DNA from: Streptomyces sp. MST-110588
GTDB taxonomy: Bacteria > Actinomycetota > Actinomycetes > Streptomycetales > Streptomycetaceae
Direction of reading: 5' to 3'
Assembly (NCBI RefSeq): GCF_022695595.1
Contig: NZ_CP074380.1
Coordinates: 992,001 to 1,056,000, forward strand
DNA length: 64,000 nucleotides
Of this stretch, positions 29,823 through 37,371 are shown piece after piece (the stretch's first letter is position 1; every line of letters begins with the position of its first letter). Position numbers and translations under genes: made by a program. Below the pieces are notes generated by a model. That model saw only the letters and a program-made list of their open reading frames with translations. It had not been told where the DNA came from and did no database searches.

Positions 29823-30548
29823 ATGCCGTGCTGGTACGACGGTCCGCTGGCTTCGTTCGACACGGAGACGACCGGGATCGACGTCGAGCGAGATCGCGTG
29901 GTGTCCGCCGCCCTGGTCGTCCAGGAGACGCCGCGCTGCGCACCGCGCGTCACCCGATGGCTGGTCAATCCGGGTGTGGAGATACCCGAGGAGGCCACCG
30001 CCGTGCACGGCCTGACGGATGAGCACCTGGCGCTGCACGGCCGCTGGCCGGCGCCCGTCATGGATGAGATCGCCCGCGCCCTGGCCGACCAGGCCATGAT
30101 GCGCCGGCCGCTGGTCGTGATGAACGCGCCGTTCGACCTCACCCTCCTCGACCGCGAGTTGAAGCGCCACCGCGCCACGGCACTGGACCACTATCTGGGC
30201 ATGAACCCGCTGCACATCCTGGATCCGCGGGTCCTGGACAAGCACTTCGACCGCTACCGCAAGGGCCGGCGCACCCTGGCCGACCTGTGCGCGCACTACG
30301 AGGTCGAGCTGACCGGCGCCCATGAGGCCGCCGCGGACGCGCTGGCCGCCCTGGGCGTCGTACGGGCCCTCGGGTGGGCCTTCGCCGACCGGCTGGAGGG
30401 GGTGAGCGCGGCCGAGCTGCACCGCCTCCAGGCGACCTGGCACGCCGCGCAGGCCCGCGGCCTGCAGGCGTTCTTCACCCGCAACGGGACGCCGGAGCCG
30501 GTGGATCCGCACTGGCCGGTGCGCCCGGAGCTGCCCGCGGCGGCCTGA
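29823..30548 (+). CDS. DnaQ-like 3'-5' exonuclease
   Basis: This 241-residue DEDDh exonuclease has Exo I in SFDTETTGID, Exo II in NAPFDLTLLDRELK and Exo III in the HEAAADALAA segment. The ATG at 29823 has GAGGAG eight bases upstream. It resembles stand-alone polymerase-epsilon-like proofreading nucleases, whose role in streptomycetes is not settled. It is transcribed divergently from the DUF4365-like gene, with about 270 bases between them, and is followed by the tRNA-Val on the other strand. Confidence 0.93.
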   Translation: MPCWYDGPLASFDTETTGIDVERDRVVSAALVVQETPRCAPRVTRWLVNPGVEIPEEATAVHGLTDEHLALHGRWPAPVMDEIARALADQAMMRRPLVVMNAPFDLTLLDRELKRHRATALDHYLGMNPLHILDPRVLDKHFDRYRKGRRTLADLCAHYEVELTGAHEAAADALAALGVVRALGWAFADRLEGVSAAELHRLQATWHAAQARGLQAFFTRNGTPEPVDPHWPVRPELPAAA

Positions 30549-30632
30549 GCCGGGAGGCGGAAGAAGCGCCCGCCGGGAAACGTCCGGGACCGCGCGCCCG
30601 GGCCGAAAGGCCGGGGAACCACACCAAAGCCG

Positions 30633-30666
30633 AAGGGCCGGGCCGCCTTTCGGCGGTCCGGCCCTT
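30633..30666 (-). terminator. Terminator for the first tRNA-Val(CAC)
   Basis: 15-base arms (AAGGGCCGGGCCGCC against GGCGGTCCGGCCCTT, one G-T pair) enclose a TTTC loop just downstream of the minus-strand tRNA. It could also serve the convergent exonuclease gene. Confidence 0.8.
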
Positions 30667-30675
30667 GGGACCCGG

Positions 30676-30747
30676 TGGGCGATACTGGGTTCGAACCAGT
30701 GACCTCTTCGGTGTGAACGAAGCGCTCTCCCACTGAGCTAATCGCCC
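30676..30747 (-). tRNA. tRNA-Val(CAC), copy 1
   Basis: This is a 72-base cloverleaf on the minus strand. The acceptor stem GGGCGAT pairs with ATCGCCC and the discriminator is A. The anticodon stem CTTCG/CGAAG holds the loop TTCACAC (anticodon CAC), and the T arm contains GGTTCGAACCC. No CCA is encoded. The sequence is identical to the copy at 31676-31747. Confidence 0.97.
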
Positions 30748-30888
30748 GGGTTCGTGCTGGTGTTCCCCGGGGTTTCCCCCGCGAACGACCTGAACAATAC
30801 AGGCCGACGTGCCCTTCCAACAAATTGCCTTTCCGCCGGTCTCCGCGGTCTCCGCCGGCCTGCGCCGGCCGCCCCGTGCCGGGGCCGG

Positions 30889-30920
30889 ACACCCGGACAC
30901 CCGGTCACCCGGTCACCCGG
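30889..30920. repeat. Four tandem 8-bp repeats
   Basis: The units are ACACCCGG twice and then TCACCCGG twice, followed by a decayed TCACGCCGG. They are intergenic, between the tRNA-Val gene and the stop of the SRPBCC gene. Confidence 0.75.
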
Positions 30921-31030
30921 TCACGCCGGGGTCCGTCGGCCGCCGTCCGGTCCGGTCCGTCCCCGTCCGCTCCTGACCGTTCCTGTCCGTTCCCGTCCGG
31001 CGCGGCGCCACTGTCGCGCGGCGCCACTGC

Positions 31031-31064
31031 CAGCACGGCGTCTCTGTCAGCACGGCGTCTCTGT
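31031..31064. repeat. Direct repeat of 17 bp
   Basis: CAGCACGGCGTCTCTGT occurs twice back to back (31031-31047 and 31048-31064), ending at the stop codon of the minus-strand SRPBCC gene. It sits in the same repeat-rich intergenic stretch as the 8-bp array. Confidence 0.75.
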
Positions 31065-31525
31065 CAGCCGCGGGCCAGCCAGGCGGCCAGGCCGCGCCGT
31101 CCGGCACGCATCATCAGCGCGTGATTGGCGAGGAACAACGGCCGGCCGGGCAGTGCGAGCCACCGCATCAGCGGCCTGCGCACCACCACTTCCTGCTCGA
31201 AGAGGACCCGCGCACCGGCGCCGCTCGCGCCGACCGTCCAGCGCGCCCACCCCTCCAGGTCGCCCCGGATCATCATCTCCAGCACGCCGGCGCCCGGGTC
31301 GCGCCGCGACGCGCTGCCGGTGATCCTCAGCTCGTACGGGAGCAGCGAGCGGATGCGGGCGGTGCCGTTCCCCTCACCCTGAAGGGTCACCGAGCGGATC
31401 TGGGGCCACCACCGCGGGTAGGCCTCGGCCCGTTCCAGGACGGCGTAGACGACGGCGGGCGGTGCGTCCAGCAGCCATACGCTGCGAAAGCGGTAGCGGT
31501 GTACTCGGCGCGACCTGTCCGGCAT
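31064..31525 (-). CDS. SRPBCC (START-like) domain protein
   Basis: This protein of about 153 residues has the helix-grip pattern of the SRPBCC/polyketide-cyclase-like superfamily: RFRSVWLLDAPPAVVYAVLE, AYPRWWPQIRSVTLQGEGNG, and the long C-terminal helix LPGRPLFLANHALMMRAGRR. Such proteins bind hydrophobic ligands, and the ligand here is unknown. The ATG at 31525 lies just before the domain; an ATG at 31588 is also in frame. Neither has a clear ribosome site. It is located between the two identical tRNA-Val genes on the same strand. Confidence 0.85.
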   Translation of the reverse strand: MPDRSRRVHRYRFRSVWLLDAPPAVVYAVLERAEAYPRWWPQIRSVTLQGEGNGTARIRSLLPYELRITGSASRRDPGAGVLEMMIRGDLEGWARWTVGASGAGARVLFEQEVVVRRPLMRWLALPGRPLFLANHALMMRAGRRGLAAWLARG

Positions 31526-31633
31526 GGCCACAAGTGTGCCGCCCCGGCCGACGACGGAGTCCCGGCGTGCGGGCGTTGTGACGGGCATGGCTCAATAGCG
31601 GTCACGGCGCGGCGACAGCGGGCCCAACAACAG

Positions 31634-31668
31634 CGCGGGCCCAAAGGCTTGAAGCCTTTGGGCCCGCG
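31634..31668 (-). terminator. Terminator for the second tRNA-Val(CAC)
   Basis: A perfect 16-bp inverted repeat (CGCGGGCCCAAAGGCT and its complement) with a TGA loop lies eight bases beyond the tRNA 3' end on the minus strand. Confidence 0.88.
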
Positions 31669-31675
31669 ACCGGGG

Positions 31676-31747
31676 TGGGCGATACTGGGTTCGAACCAGT
31701 GACCTCTTCGGTGTGAACGAAGCGCTCTCCCACTGAGCTAATCGCCC
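31676..31747 (-). tRNA. tRNA-Val(CAC), copy 2
   Basis: This is identical over its 72 bases to the copy exactly 1000 bases away: acceptor GGGCGAT/ATCGCCC, anticodon CAC in loop TTCACAC, discriminator A, no encoded CCA. It has its own terminator. Confidence 0.97.
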
Positions 31748-31809
31748 GGCGCACCGCCAACATTACCGCACGTCGGAGGGGTCTTGTGACCACCTGGGCC
31801 GACGCGGGG

Positions 31810-32241
31810 TCACTCGTCGACATTCCACGGCAGCGCGAAGCCGAACTTCCACACGTACACCGCCAGTGCCACCACGACGATCACCAGGGCGACGCTCGTC
31901 AGAATGATGTTGCGCCGCCGCACCTTCGGGTCGAGCGCCTTGTGGGCGGCCTCGGTGACCTTGCGCTTGGTCCAGCGCAGCACCAACTGTGCCCAGACGA
32001 ACTCGGTGGCCCAGATCGCCATGCCGGCGAAGATCACCAGCCAGCCCGGTCCGGGCAGCGGCAGCATGATCACGCCCGCCACCACCACCGCGAGGCCGAC
32101 CACGAAGACCCCGACCTGCCAGCTCAGGTGCAAGGTGCGGGAGCGTTTGACGAAATGCGGCGCCCGCGACCCGAGGGCCGGATCCGGCGCCTTCGTCTCC
32201 GACACCCCGGTTCCCTGCCTCCCGTTACTGTGCGTGTCCAT
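31810..32241 (-). CDS. TIGR02611-type PGPGW membrane protein
   Basis: This 143-residue protein has three membrane segments. The signature LPLPGPGWLVIFAGMAIWAT lies between the first two, and the last segment is ILTSVALVIVVVALAVYVW. The function of this family is unknown. It is encoded divergently from ssgB, the usual arrangement in streptomycetes, so the two probably share a regulatory region. Confidence 0.9.
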   Translation of the reverse strand: MDTHSNGRQGTGVSETKAPDPALGSRAPHFVKRSRTLHLSWQVGVFVVGLAVVVAGVIMLPLPGPGWLVIFAGMAIWATEFVWAQLVLRWTKRKVTEAAHKALDPKVRRRNIILTSVALVIVVVALAVYVWKFGFALPWNVDE

Positions 32242-32345
32242 ACCGGCAAACCTACCTGAGCCCCACGGTCACCGGAATGGCCGCCGAGGAGGATCCGCGG
32301 CTCCGCCGTAAGGGGTACCTGAAGCCACCCAAAACCCTCAGAGGG

Positions 32346-32369
32346 GTTTACAACGGCACCGTAGGTGGC
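32346..32369 (+). promoter_or_regulatory. Candidate SigH-type promoter of ssgB
   Basis: GTTT at 32346-32349 and GGTGGC at 32364-32369, spaced by 14 bases, resemble the SigB/SigH-like consensus (G-N-N-T, 14-16 bases, GGGTAC). The site lies about 60 bases before the ssgB start. Expression of ssgB from a SigH-dependent promoter is known in S. coelicolor; whether this exact element is that promoter is inferred from spacing and likeness only. Confidence 0.35.
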
Positions 32370-32430
32370 ATGTCGATTTCGCCGACGTGCGAATCCCCGA
32401 GCGCACACTGAGCGAAAGGCCCTGGCGCTT

Positions 32431-32844
32431 ATGAACACCACGGTCAGCTGCGAGCTGCACCTGCGCCTCGTTGTGTCGAGCGAGTCCTCACTGCCTGTAC
32501 CCGCGGGCCTGCGGTATGACACGGCCGATCCTTATGCCGTGCACGCCACCTTCCACACCGGAGCCGAGGAGACGGTCGAGTGGGTCTTCGCCCGCGACCT
32601 CCTCGCCGAGGGCCTGCACCGGCCCACGGGCACCGGAGACGTCCGCGTGTGGCCGTCCCGGAGCCACGGACAGGGCGTGGTCTGCATCGCCCTGAGCTCC
32701 CCGGAAGGCGAAGCCCTGCTGGAGGCCCCGGCGCGGGCCCTGGAGTCCTTCTTGAAGAGGACCGACGCGGCGGTTCCGCCCGGTACCGAACACCGCCATT
32801 TCGATCTCGACACCGAGCTCTCCCACATTCTCGCGGAGAGCTGA
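32431..32844 (+). CDS. ssgB: Sporulation cell-division protein SsgB
   Basis: This 137-residue SsgA-like protein recruits FtsZ to future septum sites during sporulation-specific division. It has the full SsgB sequence pattern from MNTTVSCELHLRLVVSSESS to DTELSHILAES, with LRYDTADPYAVHATFH and the WVFARDLLAEGL stretch. SsgB is nearly invariant among streptomycetes, and this copy agrees with the S. coelicolor protein as I remember it. The ATG at 32431 fits that conserved length. It is a single-gene unit followed by a hairpin. Confidence 0.98.
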   Translation: MNTTVSCELHLRLVVSSESSLPVPAGLRYDTADPYAVHATFHTGAEETVEWVFARDLLAEGLHRPTGTGDVRVWPSRSHGQGVVCIALSSPEGEALLEAPARALESFLKRTDAAVPPGTEHRHFDLDTELSHILAES

Positions 32845-32956
32845 GAGGCACCGACGTCATCGACCGCAGCCCATCACCGCCTCACACCGTTCCTCACCTG
32901 CGACCGTCCGACTCGGGGCGACGGCCCAGGAGTGAAAATCTCATACGGCACGACCC

Positions 32957-32993
32957 GGCGCCGTCGCCGCGGACCCACCGCGGAGACGGCGCC
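32957..32993 (+). terminator. Hairpin after ssgB
   Basis: 16-base arms (32957-32972 and 32978-32993) built from GGCGCCGTC and CCGCGG blocks have one G-A mismatch and an ACCCA loop. It lies about 110 bases after the ssgB stop and may act as its terminator or as part of the next gene's leader. Confidence 0.6.
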
Positions 32994-33084
32994 GAGGCTT
33001 GTTGTTACCGATAGAGTCGACGACCATTCGGCAACGACACCAGGGCGCCACCCGCCCGTTCCCACCCGGCCAGGGAGCCAAACC

Positions 33085-33651
33085 GTGATGATCACCCATG
33101 ACACCCGGTGCGCGCTCGACGCGGTCGTCGACCTCTTGAACACCGCCCCCGAGGGTGACTCCCCCGGGGCCCCGGACAGCCTCACCGACCTCGCGGCCCT
33201 CCGGGAGTTCGTCGCCCGCAACGACATCAGCGACGTGGGCACGCTCAGTGACCGCGACCTGGCCGCCGTACGGTCCGTACGGACGGCGCTGGCGGAGGTC
33301 TTCGCGGCGACCGACGACCGCGCCGCGGCCGAACGCCTCAACGACCTGGTCGCCTCCGCCGGCACCACCCCCCGGCTGACCGACCACGACGGCTACGACT
33401 GGCACGTCCACTACTTCGCTCCCGGCGCCTCGGTGGCCGACCACCTCGCCGCCGACGGCGGGATGGCGCTGGCCTTCCTGGTGGTCGCCGGGGAGCGGGA
33501 ACGGCTGCGGCACTGCGAGGCGCCGGACTGCCGGTTCGCGTTCGTGGACCTCTCACGCAACCGCTCCCGCCGCTACTGTGACAGCCGTACCTGCGGCAAC
33601 CGTCTGCATGTGGCGGCATACCGGGCGCGGCGGCGTGAGGCGGCGGGCTGA
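33085..33651 (+). CDS. CGNR zinc-finger protein
   Basis: This protein of about 188 residues has an N-terminal ABATE-like helical domain (DTRCALDAVVDLLNT, DLAALREFVARNDI). Its C-terminal CGNR zinc finger has cysteines in CEAPDCRFAFVDLSRNRSRR and YCDSRTCGNR. These proteins are presumed DNA-binding regulators. A GTG at 33085 has GGGAG seven bases upstream; the ATG directly after it at 33088 is the alternative. It sits downstream of ssgB with its own leader. Confidence 0.92.
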   Translation: MMITHDTRCALDAVVDLLNTAPEGDSPGAPDSLTDLAALREFVARNDISDVGTLSDRDLAAVRSVRTALAEVFAATDDRAAAERLNDLVASAGTTPRLTDHDGYDWHVHYFAPGASVADHLAADGGMALAFLVVAGERERLRHCEAPDCRFAFVDLSRNRSRRYCDSRTCGNRLHVAAYRARRREAAG

Positions 33652-33807
33652 GGACCGGTACGCCCCGTCCGGCCCGTCGTCGGCCCGCCGTGTGCGGTCT
33701 CCCCGCACACGGCGTCCATGTACATGACTCCACGCACACGGCGTCCATGCGCACGGTGACGCCGCACGCGCAGCTCCCGCATTCGATGCCGTCTCATAGG
33801 TGCCGTC

Positions 33808-33981
33808 TCATAGGAGATAGAGATCGTGCAGGGCGCCGGCCAGCAGCAGGACGGCGATGACGGTGAGGAAGAGCATCAGCGGCGGCTGGGACAACGCGAA
33901 AAGGCAGCCGCGCGTTTCGGGGACCGGGGAGTCGTCCCGCGTCAGGGCCTCGTCCCGGGTCAGGGCGCACTCGTCGTTCAT
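33808..33981 (-). CDS. 57-residue membrane peptide
   Basis: This small open frame (ATG 33981 to TGA 33808-33810) encodes an acidic N-terminus with the internal duplication ALTRDEALTRDD. One hydrophobic helix (LMLFLTVIAVLLLAGAL, residues 35-51) and a short LHDLYLL end follow. The charge layout and clean single helix look like a genuine small membrane protein. It converges with the CGNR gene. The ribosome site is weak. Function unknown. Confidence 0.6.
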   Translation of the reverse strand: MNDECALTRDEALTRDDSPVPETRGCLFALSQPPLMLFLTVIAVLLLAGALHDLYLL

Positions 33982-34049
33982 CTCGCGCCGATGATGACGT
34001 ACGTGATCGCCCGAGGGCGTCCAAAGCGCGCCGCGTCAGCGGGAGTTCA

Positions 34050-34541
34050 TCAAATCCCGTGTTTTTTCAGGATCGCTTCGATGTCCGAGAAGTCATCCTT
34101 GGGAGGGGTGGCCTGGGCCTTCGGCGCCGGCGACGCGGCCTTGCGCCCGGAAGAAGCACCCATGGCCGGGCCCGCCGCCGCACCGAGCGAGGGAGCGGAG
34201 GCGGTGGGGGCCACCGCTTCGGGCTGCCGGCCGGCCGCGCCCTTGCGCACCCTGCGCTCCTTGCGGCCGGCCCCGCCTATCCGGCCCGTACGCCGCTCCA
34301 CGATCCGGCTGATCATGAACAGCAGGGCCGACAGGGCCAGCACGCCGAAGCCCGCCCAGACCGTCGGCTTGAAGACCAGGTCCGTCACCCAGTCGATGGC
34401 GCCGGTCATGACCAGGCCGATGGGGATCAGGGAGAACGCCGCGACACGCGTGGCGGCCAGGAAGCGCCTGCGGTATGCCGTCAGGGCGGCGATGCCCAGG
34501 CCCGCCGCCGACACCGCGGCGCAGACGGTCGAGGTCAGCAT
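34050..34541 (-). CDS. Membrane protein with a short conserved C-terminal helix
   Basis: This 163-residue protein starts at an ATG with AGGAGG five bases upstream. Three hydrophobic segments (VCAAVSAAGLGIAALTAY, AAFSLIPIGLVMTGAIDWV, TVWAGFGVLALSALLFMI) are followed by a basic region, a Pro/Ala linker and the terminal motif DDFSDIEAILKKHGI, which looks like a docking helix. The far upstream extension of the open frame lacks membrane character and is not used. Function unknown. Confidence 0.88.
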   Translation of the reverse strand: MLTSTVCAAVSAAGLGIAALTAYRRRFLAATRVAAFSLIPIGLVMTGAIDWVTDLVFKPTVWAGFGVLALSALLFMISRIVERRTGRIGGAGRKERRVRKGAAGRQPEAVAPTASAPSLGAAAGPAMGASSGRKAASPAPKAQATPPKDDFSDIEAILKKHGI

Positions 34542-34845
34542 CCGGTCCTCCTGCCGATGAGTTTGTCGTGGTGGATCAGCTTCACCTTCCATCCTGCCCC
34601 GTCCGGTGCCGTCCGAGCCATGCCTCGGGGCAGGCTCAGGGAGATCTCGGGGTCGGCCTCCTCCGTAAGTCCCACACCGGCCCCCGCGCACGTCGGGGTC
34701 GGCCCGCGCACGTCGGGGTCGGGGCCGCCCGTGTCGGGGTCGGGCCTGCGGGTCGGCCCCTTGCAGGTCGGTGCCTCGCGGGTCGGTGCCGGGCCCCTGC
34801 GGGTCCCGGTTCCTGCTCCCGGCCGGCGGCTGGAAGACTGGCCCC
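34542..34845. other. Divergent intergenic region with direct repeats
   Basis: These 304 bases separate the minus-strand membrane gene from the plus-strand DsbA-like gene. They hold two near-identical 20-bp units and a decayed series of GTCGGGGTCGG and GGGTCGGTGCC motifs. No convincing gene or RNA is seen. Confidence 0.6.
34684..34745. repeat. 20-bp direct repeats
   Basis: CCGCGCACGTCGGGGTCGG occurs at 34684 and again at 34704, followed by a diverged third copy (GCCCGTGTCGGGGTCGGG). The array lies upstream of the DsbA-like gene. Confidence 0.7.
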
Positions 34846-35391
34846 ATGAACGACGCTGCGTCTTCCTCGTCCCCCTCGTCTCCCTCGCCCCTCCCCTCCC
34901 CCGTCGTCCTGGACGTCTGGTGCGAGCTGCAGTGCCCGGACTGCCATGCCGCCCAGGAGGACCTGCGCGTGCTGCGCGAGCGCTACGGCGACCGGCTGGA
35001 CATCCGGCTGCGCCACTTCCCGCTGGCCAAGCACCAGCACGCCTACGCCGCCGCGCAGGCCGCCGAGGAGGCGATGGTCCAGGGACAGGGCCAGGCGTTC
35101 ATCGAGGCGGTCCTCGCGCGCGTGGCGGAGCTGGACACCCGCGGCGAGCGGCTGCTGCTGGAGGTGGCCGGCGAACTGGGCCTGGACGCCGAGGAGATGG
35201 ACACCGCGCTCATCGACGGACGGCATCTGCTGATCGTGGACGCGGACCAGGCGGAGGGCAAGGCGATCGGCGTCACCGGCACCCCGACGTACGTGATCGG
35301 CGGCGAGCGGCTGGACGGCGGACAGAGCCAGGCCGGGCTGCGCGAGCGCATCGAGGAGATCGCCGACCGGCTGCTGGCCGATCAGGGCTGA
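34846..35391 (+). CDS. DsbA-family thioredoxin-fold protein
   Basis: This 181-residue protein has a CPDC redox motif (CELQCPDCHAAQEDL) near residue 28 and the cis-proline region VTGTPTYVIGG typical of DsbA/FrnE-like oxidoreductases. No signal peptide precedes it (a Ser/Pro-rich N-terminus follows the ATG at 34846), so it appears cytoplasmic, more like DSBA-type isomerases or thiol oxidoreductases than an exported disulfide oxidase. It is a single-gene unit. Confidence 0.9.
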   Translation: MNDAASSSSPSSPSPLPSPVVLDVWCELQCPDCHAAQEDLRVLRERYGDRLDIRLRHFPLAKHQHAYAAAQAAEEAMVQGQGQAFIEAVLARVAELDTRGERLLLEVAGELGLDAEEMDTALIDGRHLLIVDADQAEGKAIGVTGTPTYVIGGERLDGGQSQAGLRERIEEIADRLLADQG

Positions 35392-35497
35392 GCCGTACCG
35401 CCCCGGCCCACACCGCCCCGGCCCACACCGTCCCGTACCGCGCCACCCGGCCCCGGCCCGTACCGCCCGGCACCCGCTGCGGCACCACCCGGCACCG

Positions 35498-36331
35498 CTA
35501 CAGCAGCGGTTTCCCGAACACGTACTCCTCGACGGTGTACCCCAGCGACTCGTAGAGCCCGCGGGCCGGCGCGTTGTCCGCGTACACCCTGAGCCCCAGC
35601 AGCGGCTGTCCCGCCGCCAGGCACTCCCGCTCCGCGACGAGCATCAGCGTGCGCCCGTGCCCCCGGCCCCGGTGCCCGGGGGCGACCCGTACGTCGAAGA
35701 CGTACCCGCCGGGCCGCTGCTCCGGTGCGCGCAGCGCGACCCACAGACTGCCGACGTCCGTGCCGTGGTGGGCCAGGACCCGCAGCCGGTGGCCCGGGGT
35801 CCCGGGGCCCCGCGGCAGCATCGTGCGGTGTTCGTCCGCCGACTGCCGCTCGGCCGTCTCCCGGGGCACGCCCAGCGCCACCCGCATCCGTACGAACTCG
35901 GTGTGCGCCCCCTCCAGCCAGGCCGGGTACTCCTCTTCGCCCAGCGCCCGGTCCCGGCTGCCCTCCGGCAGCTCCGGGGGCGCGCCGAGCCGCTTGAGCA
36001 TCCGGCGGCTGCGCTCGGTGTAGCCCAGGGCGGCGGCCAGCCGCAGCGCCACCGGGGCGTCGGCGGGGACGGTCAGCGCGATCTGCCGGCAGCCCCAGCC
36101 GCGCAGCACCTCCTCGGCGGCCAGCGCGGCGACCGTGCCGCGCCCGCGCCGCCGGTCCGGGCCGTCGATCTCCAGGGTCTCGATCAGGCCCATGACGGGG
36201 CCCAGCCGGGGGTCGGTGGACAGCCGTATGCGACCCACGGGCCGGCTGTTGACGCACACGTCGTACGTACGCGCCCGGCCCCCGTCATCGTGCCGTTCTT
36301 CCGGACCGTCGGGGCGCAGCGTTGTCGTCAC
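35498..36331 (-). CDS. Tandem GNAT acetyltransferase
   Basis: This 277-residue protein has two GNAT-like folds. The first has LEIDGPDRRRGRGTVAALAA, residues 55-74. The second has the better preserved acetyl-CoA loop VRVAPGHRGRGHGRTLMLVA and the C-terminal NAPARGLYESLGY. The acceptor substrate cannot be read from the sequence. It lies downstream of pabC on the same strand across a repeat-rich spacer. Confidence 0.9.
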   Translation of the reverse strand: MTTTLRPDGPEERHDDGGRARTYDVCVNSRPVGRIRLSTDPRLGPVMGLIETLEIDGPDRRRGRGTVAALAAEEVLRGWGCRQIALTVPADAPVALRLAAALGYTERSRRMLKRLGAPPELPEGSRDRALGEEEYPAWLEGAHTEFVRMRVALGVPRETAERQSADEHRTMLPRGPGTPGHRLRVLAHHGTDVGSLWVALRAPEQRPGGYVFDVRVAPGHRGRGHGRTLMLVAERECLAAGQPLLGLRVYADNAPARGLYESLGYTVEEYVFGKPLL

Positions 36332-36441
36332 GAGGACTTTTCTACTCGGTCCCGCGCGCCGCCGTCATCACCGGGAGCCGAAGTCGTGACGGTGGGCCGA
36401 GGGGACCGCGAGCCGGTGCGGAGGCCGACGTCATCACCGGC

Positions 36442-36497
36442 AGTCCGGGAGTCAGGGAGTCAGGGAGTCCGGGAATCCGGGAGTCAGGGAGCCCGGG
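36442..36497. repeat. Seven tandem 8-bp repeats
   Basis: Seven units of AGTCAGGG, AGTCCGGG and close variants run without interruption. They are flanked by dispersed copies of a GCCGACGTCATCACCGG-like motif. The array lies between the pabC stop and the acetyltransferase start. Confidence 0.85.
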
Positions 36498-36546
36498 AGC
36501 CGACGTCGTCACCGAGGCGGGAAGCCGCCTCCCAGGACCGAAGCCG

Positions 36547-37371
36547 TCACCGGGGATCGAAGTCGGCGGCGGCCCGCTCCCGGAACACCCGCATGGCCTC
36601 GGCGGTCACCGGGCCCGGCGCGTCGCCCAGTCGGCGCCCGTCGAGACGGGTGACGGCCTGCACGTCGCGCAGGCTGGAGGTCAGGAAGACCTCCTCCGCC
36701 CGCTCCAGGACGTCCAGCGGCAGATCGGTCTCCTTCGCGCCGGCCCATTCGACGGCCAGGGCGCGGGTGATGCCCGCCAGGCAGCCCGACGCCAGCGGCG
36801 GGGTGTGCAGCTCGCCGTTCAGGACGACGAAGACGTTGGAGCCGGTGCCCTCGCACAGGCTGCCGACGGTGTTGCCGAACAGGGCCTCCGAGGCCCCCAG
36901 TTCCCTGGCGCGGGCCAGTGCCACGACGTTCTCGGCGTACGAGGTGGTCTTCAGGCCGGTGAGCGCGCCGCGCTCGTTGCGGGTCCAGGGCACGGTGACG
37001 GCCGCGGTGGTGTCGGGGTACGGGGTGGTCTCGGCGAGGGCGACGACCAGGGTCGTACCCGCCGCGCCCCGGTCGGAGCCGAGCGGCGAGAGCCCCCCGG
37101 TGTAGGTGACGCGCAGCCGGCCGAGCGGCATCGGGTTGGCGGCCAGGACGGCCGAGCAGGCCCGGCGGACCTCGTCGAGGTCGGGGTCGGGCAGGCCCAG
37201 CCCGCGGGCGGAGAGGGTGAGCCGCTCCAGGTGACGGGTCAGCGCGAAGGCGCGCCCGTCGACGGCCTTGAGCGTCTCGAAGACGCCGTCGCCGACCGTC
37301 AGGCCGTGGTCGAAGACCGAGACCCGGGCGCCCTCGGCGTCCCGCAGTCCCCCGTCGAGCCAGATCTTCAT
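36547..37371 (-). CDS. pabC: Aminodeoxychorismate lyase (class IV aminotransferase fold)
   Basis: This 274-residue PLP enzyme releases pyruvate from 4-amino-4-deoxychorismate to give p-aminobenzoate for folate. The PLP lysine lies in GLKTTSYAENVVALARA, the EG motif in SLCEGTGSNVFVVLNGEL, and the N-terminal FDHGLTVGDGVFETLK is characteristic. Its ATG overlaps the pabB stop as ATGA. A branched-chain aminotransferase is the other member of this fold, but the pabB partnership favours PabC. Confidence 0.92.
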   Translation of the reverse strand: MKIWLDGGLRDAEGARVSVFDHGLTVGDGVFETLKAVDGRAFALTRHLERLTLSARGLGLPDPDLDEVRRACSAVLAANPMPLGRLRVTYTGGLSPLGSDRGAAGTTLVVALAETTPYPDTTAAVTVPWTRNERGALTGLKTTSYAENVVALARARELGASEALFGNTVGSLCEGTGSNVFVVLNGELHTPPLASGCLAGITRALAVEWAGAKETDLPLDVLERAEEVFLTSSLRDVQAVTRLDGRRLGDAPGPVTAEAMRVFRERAAADFDPR

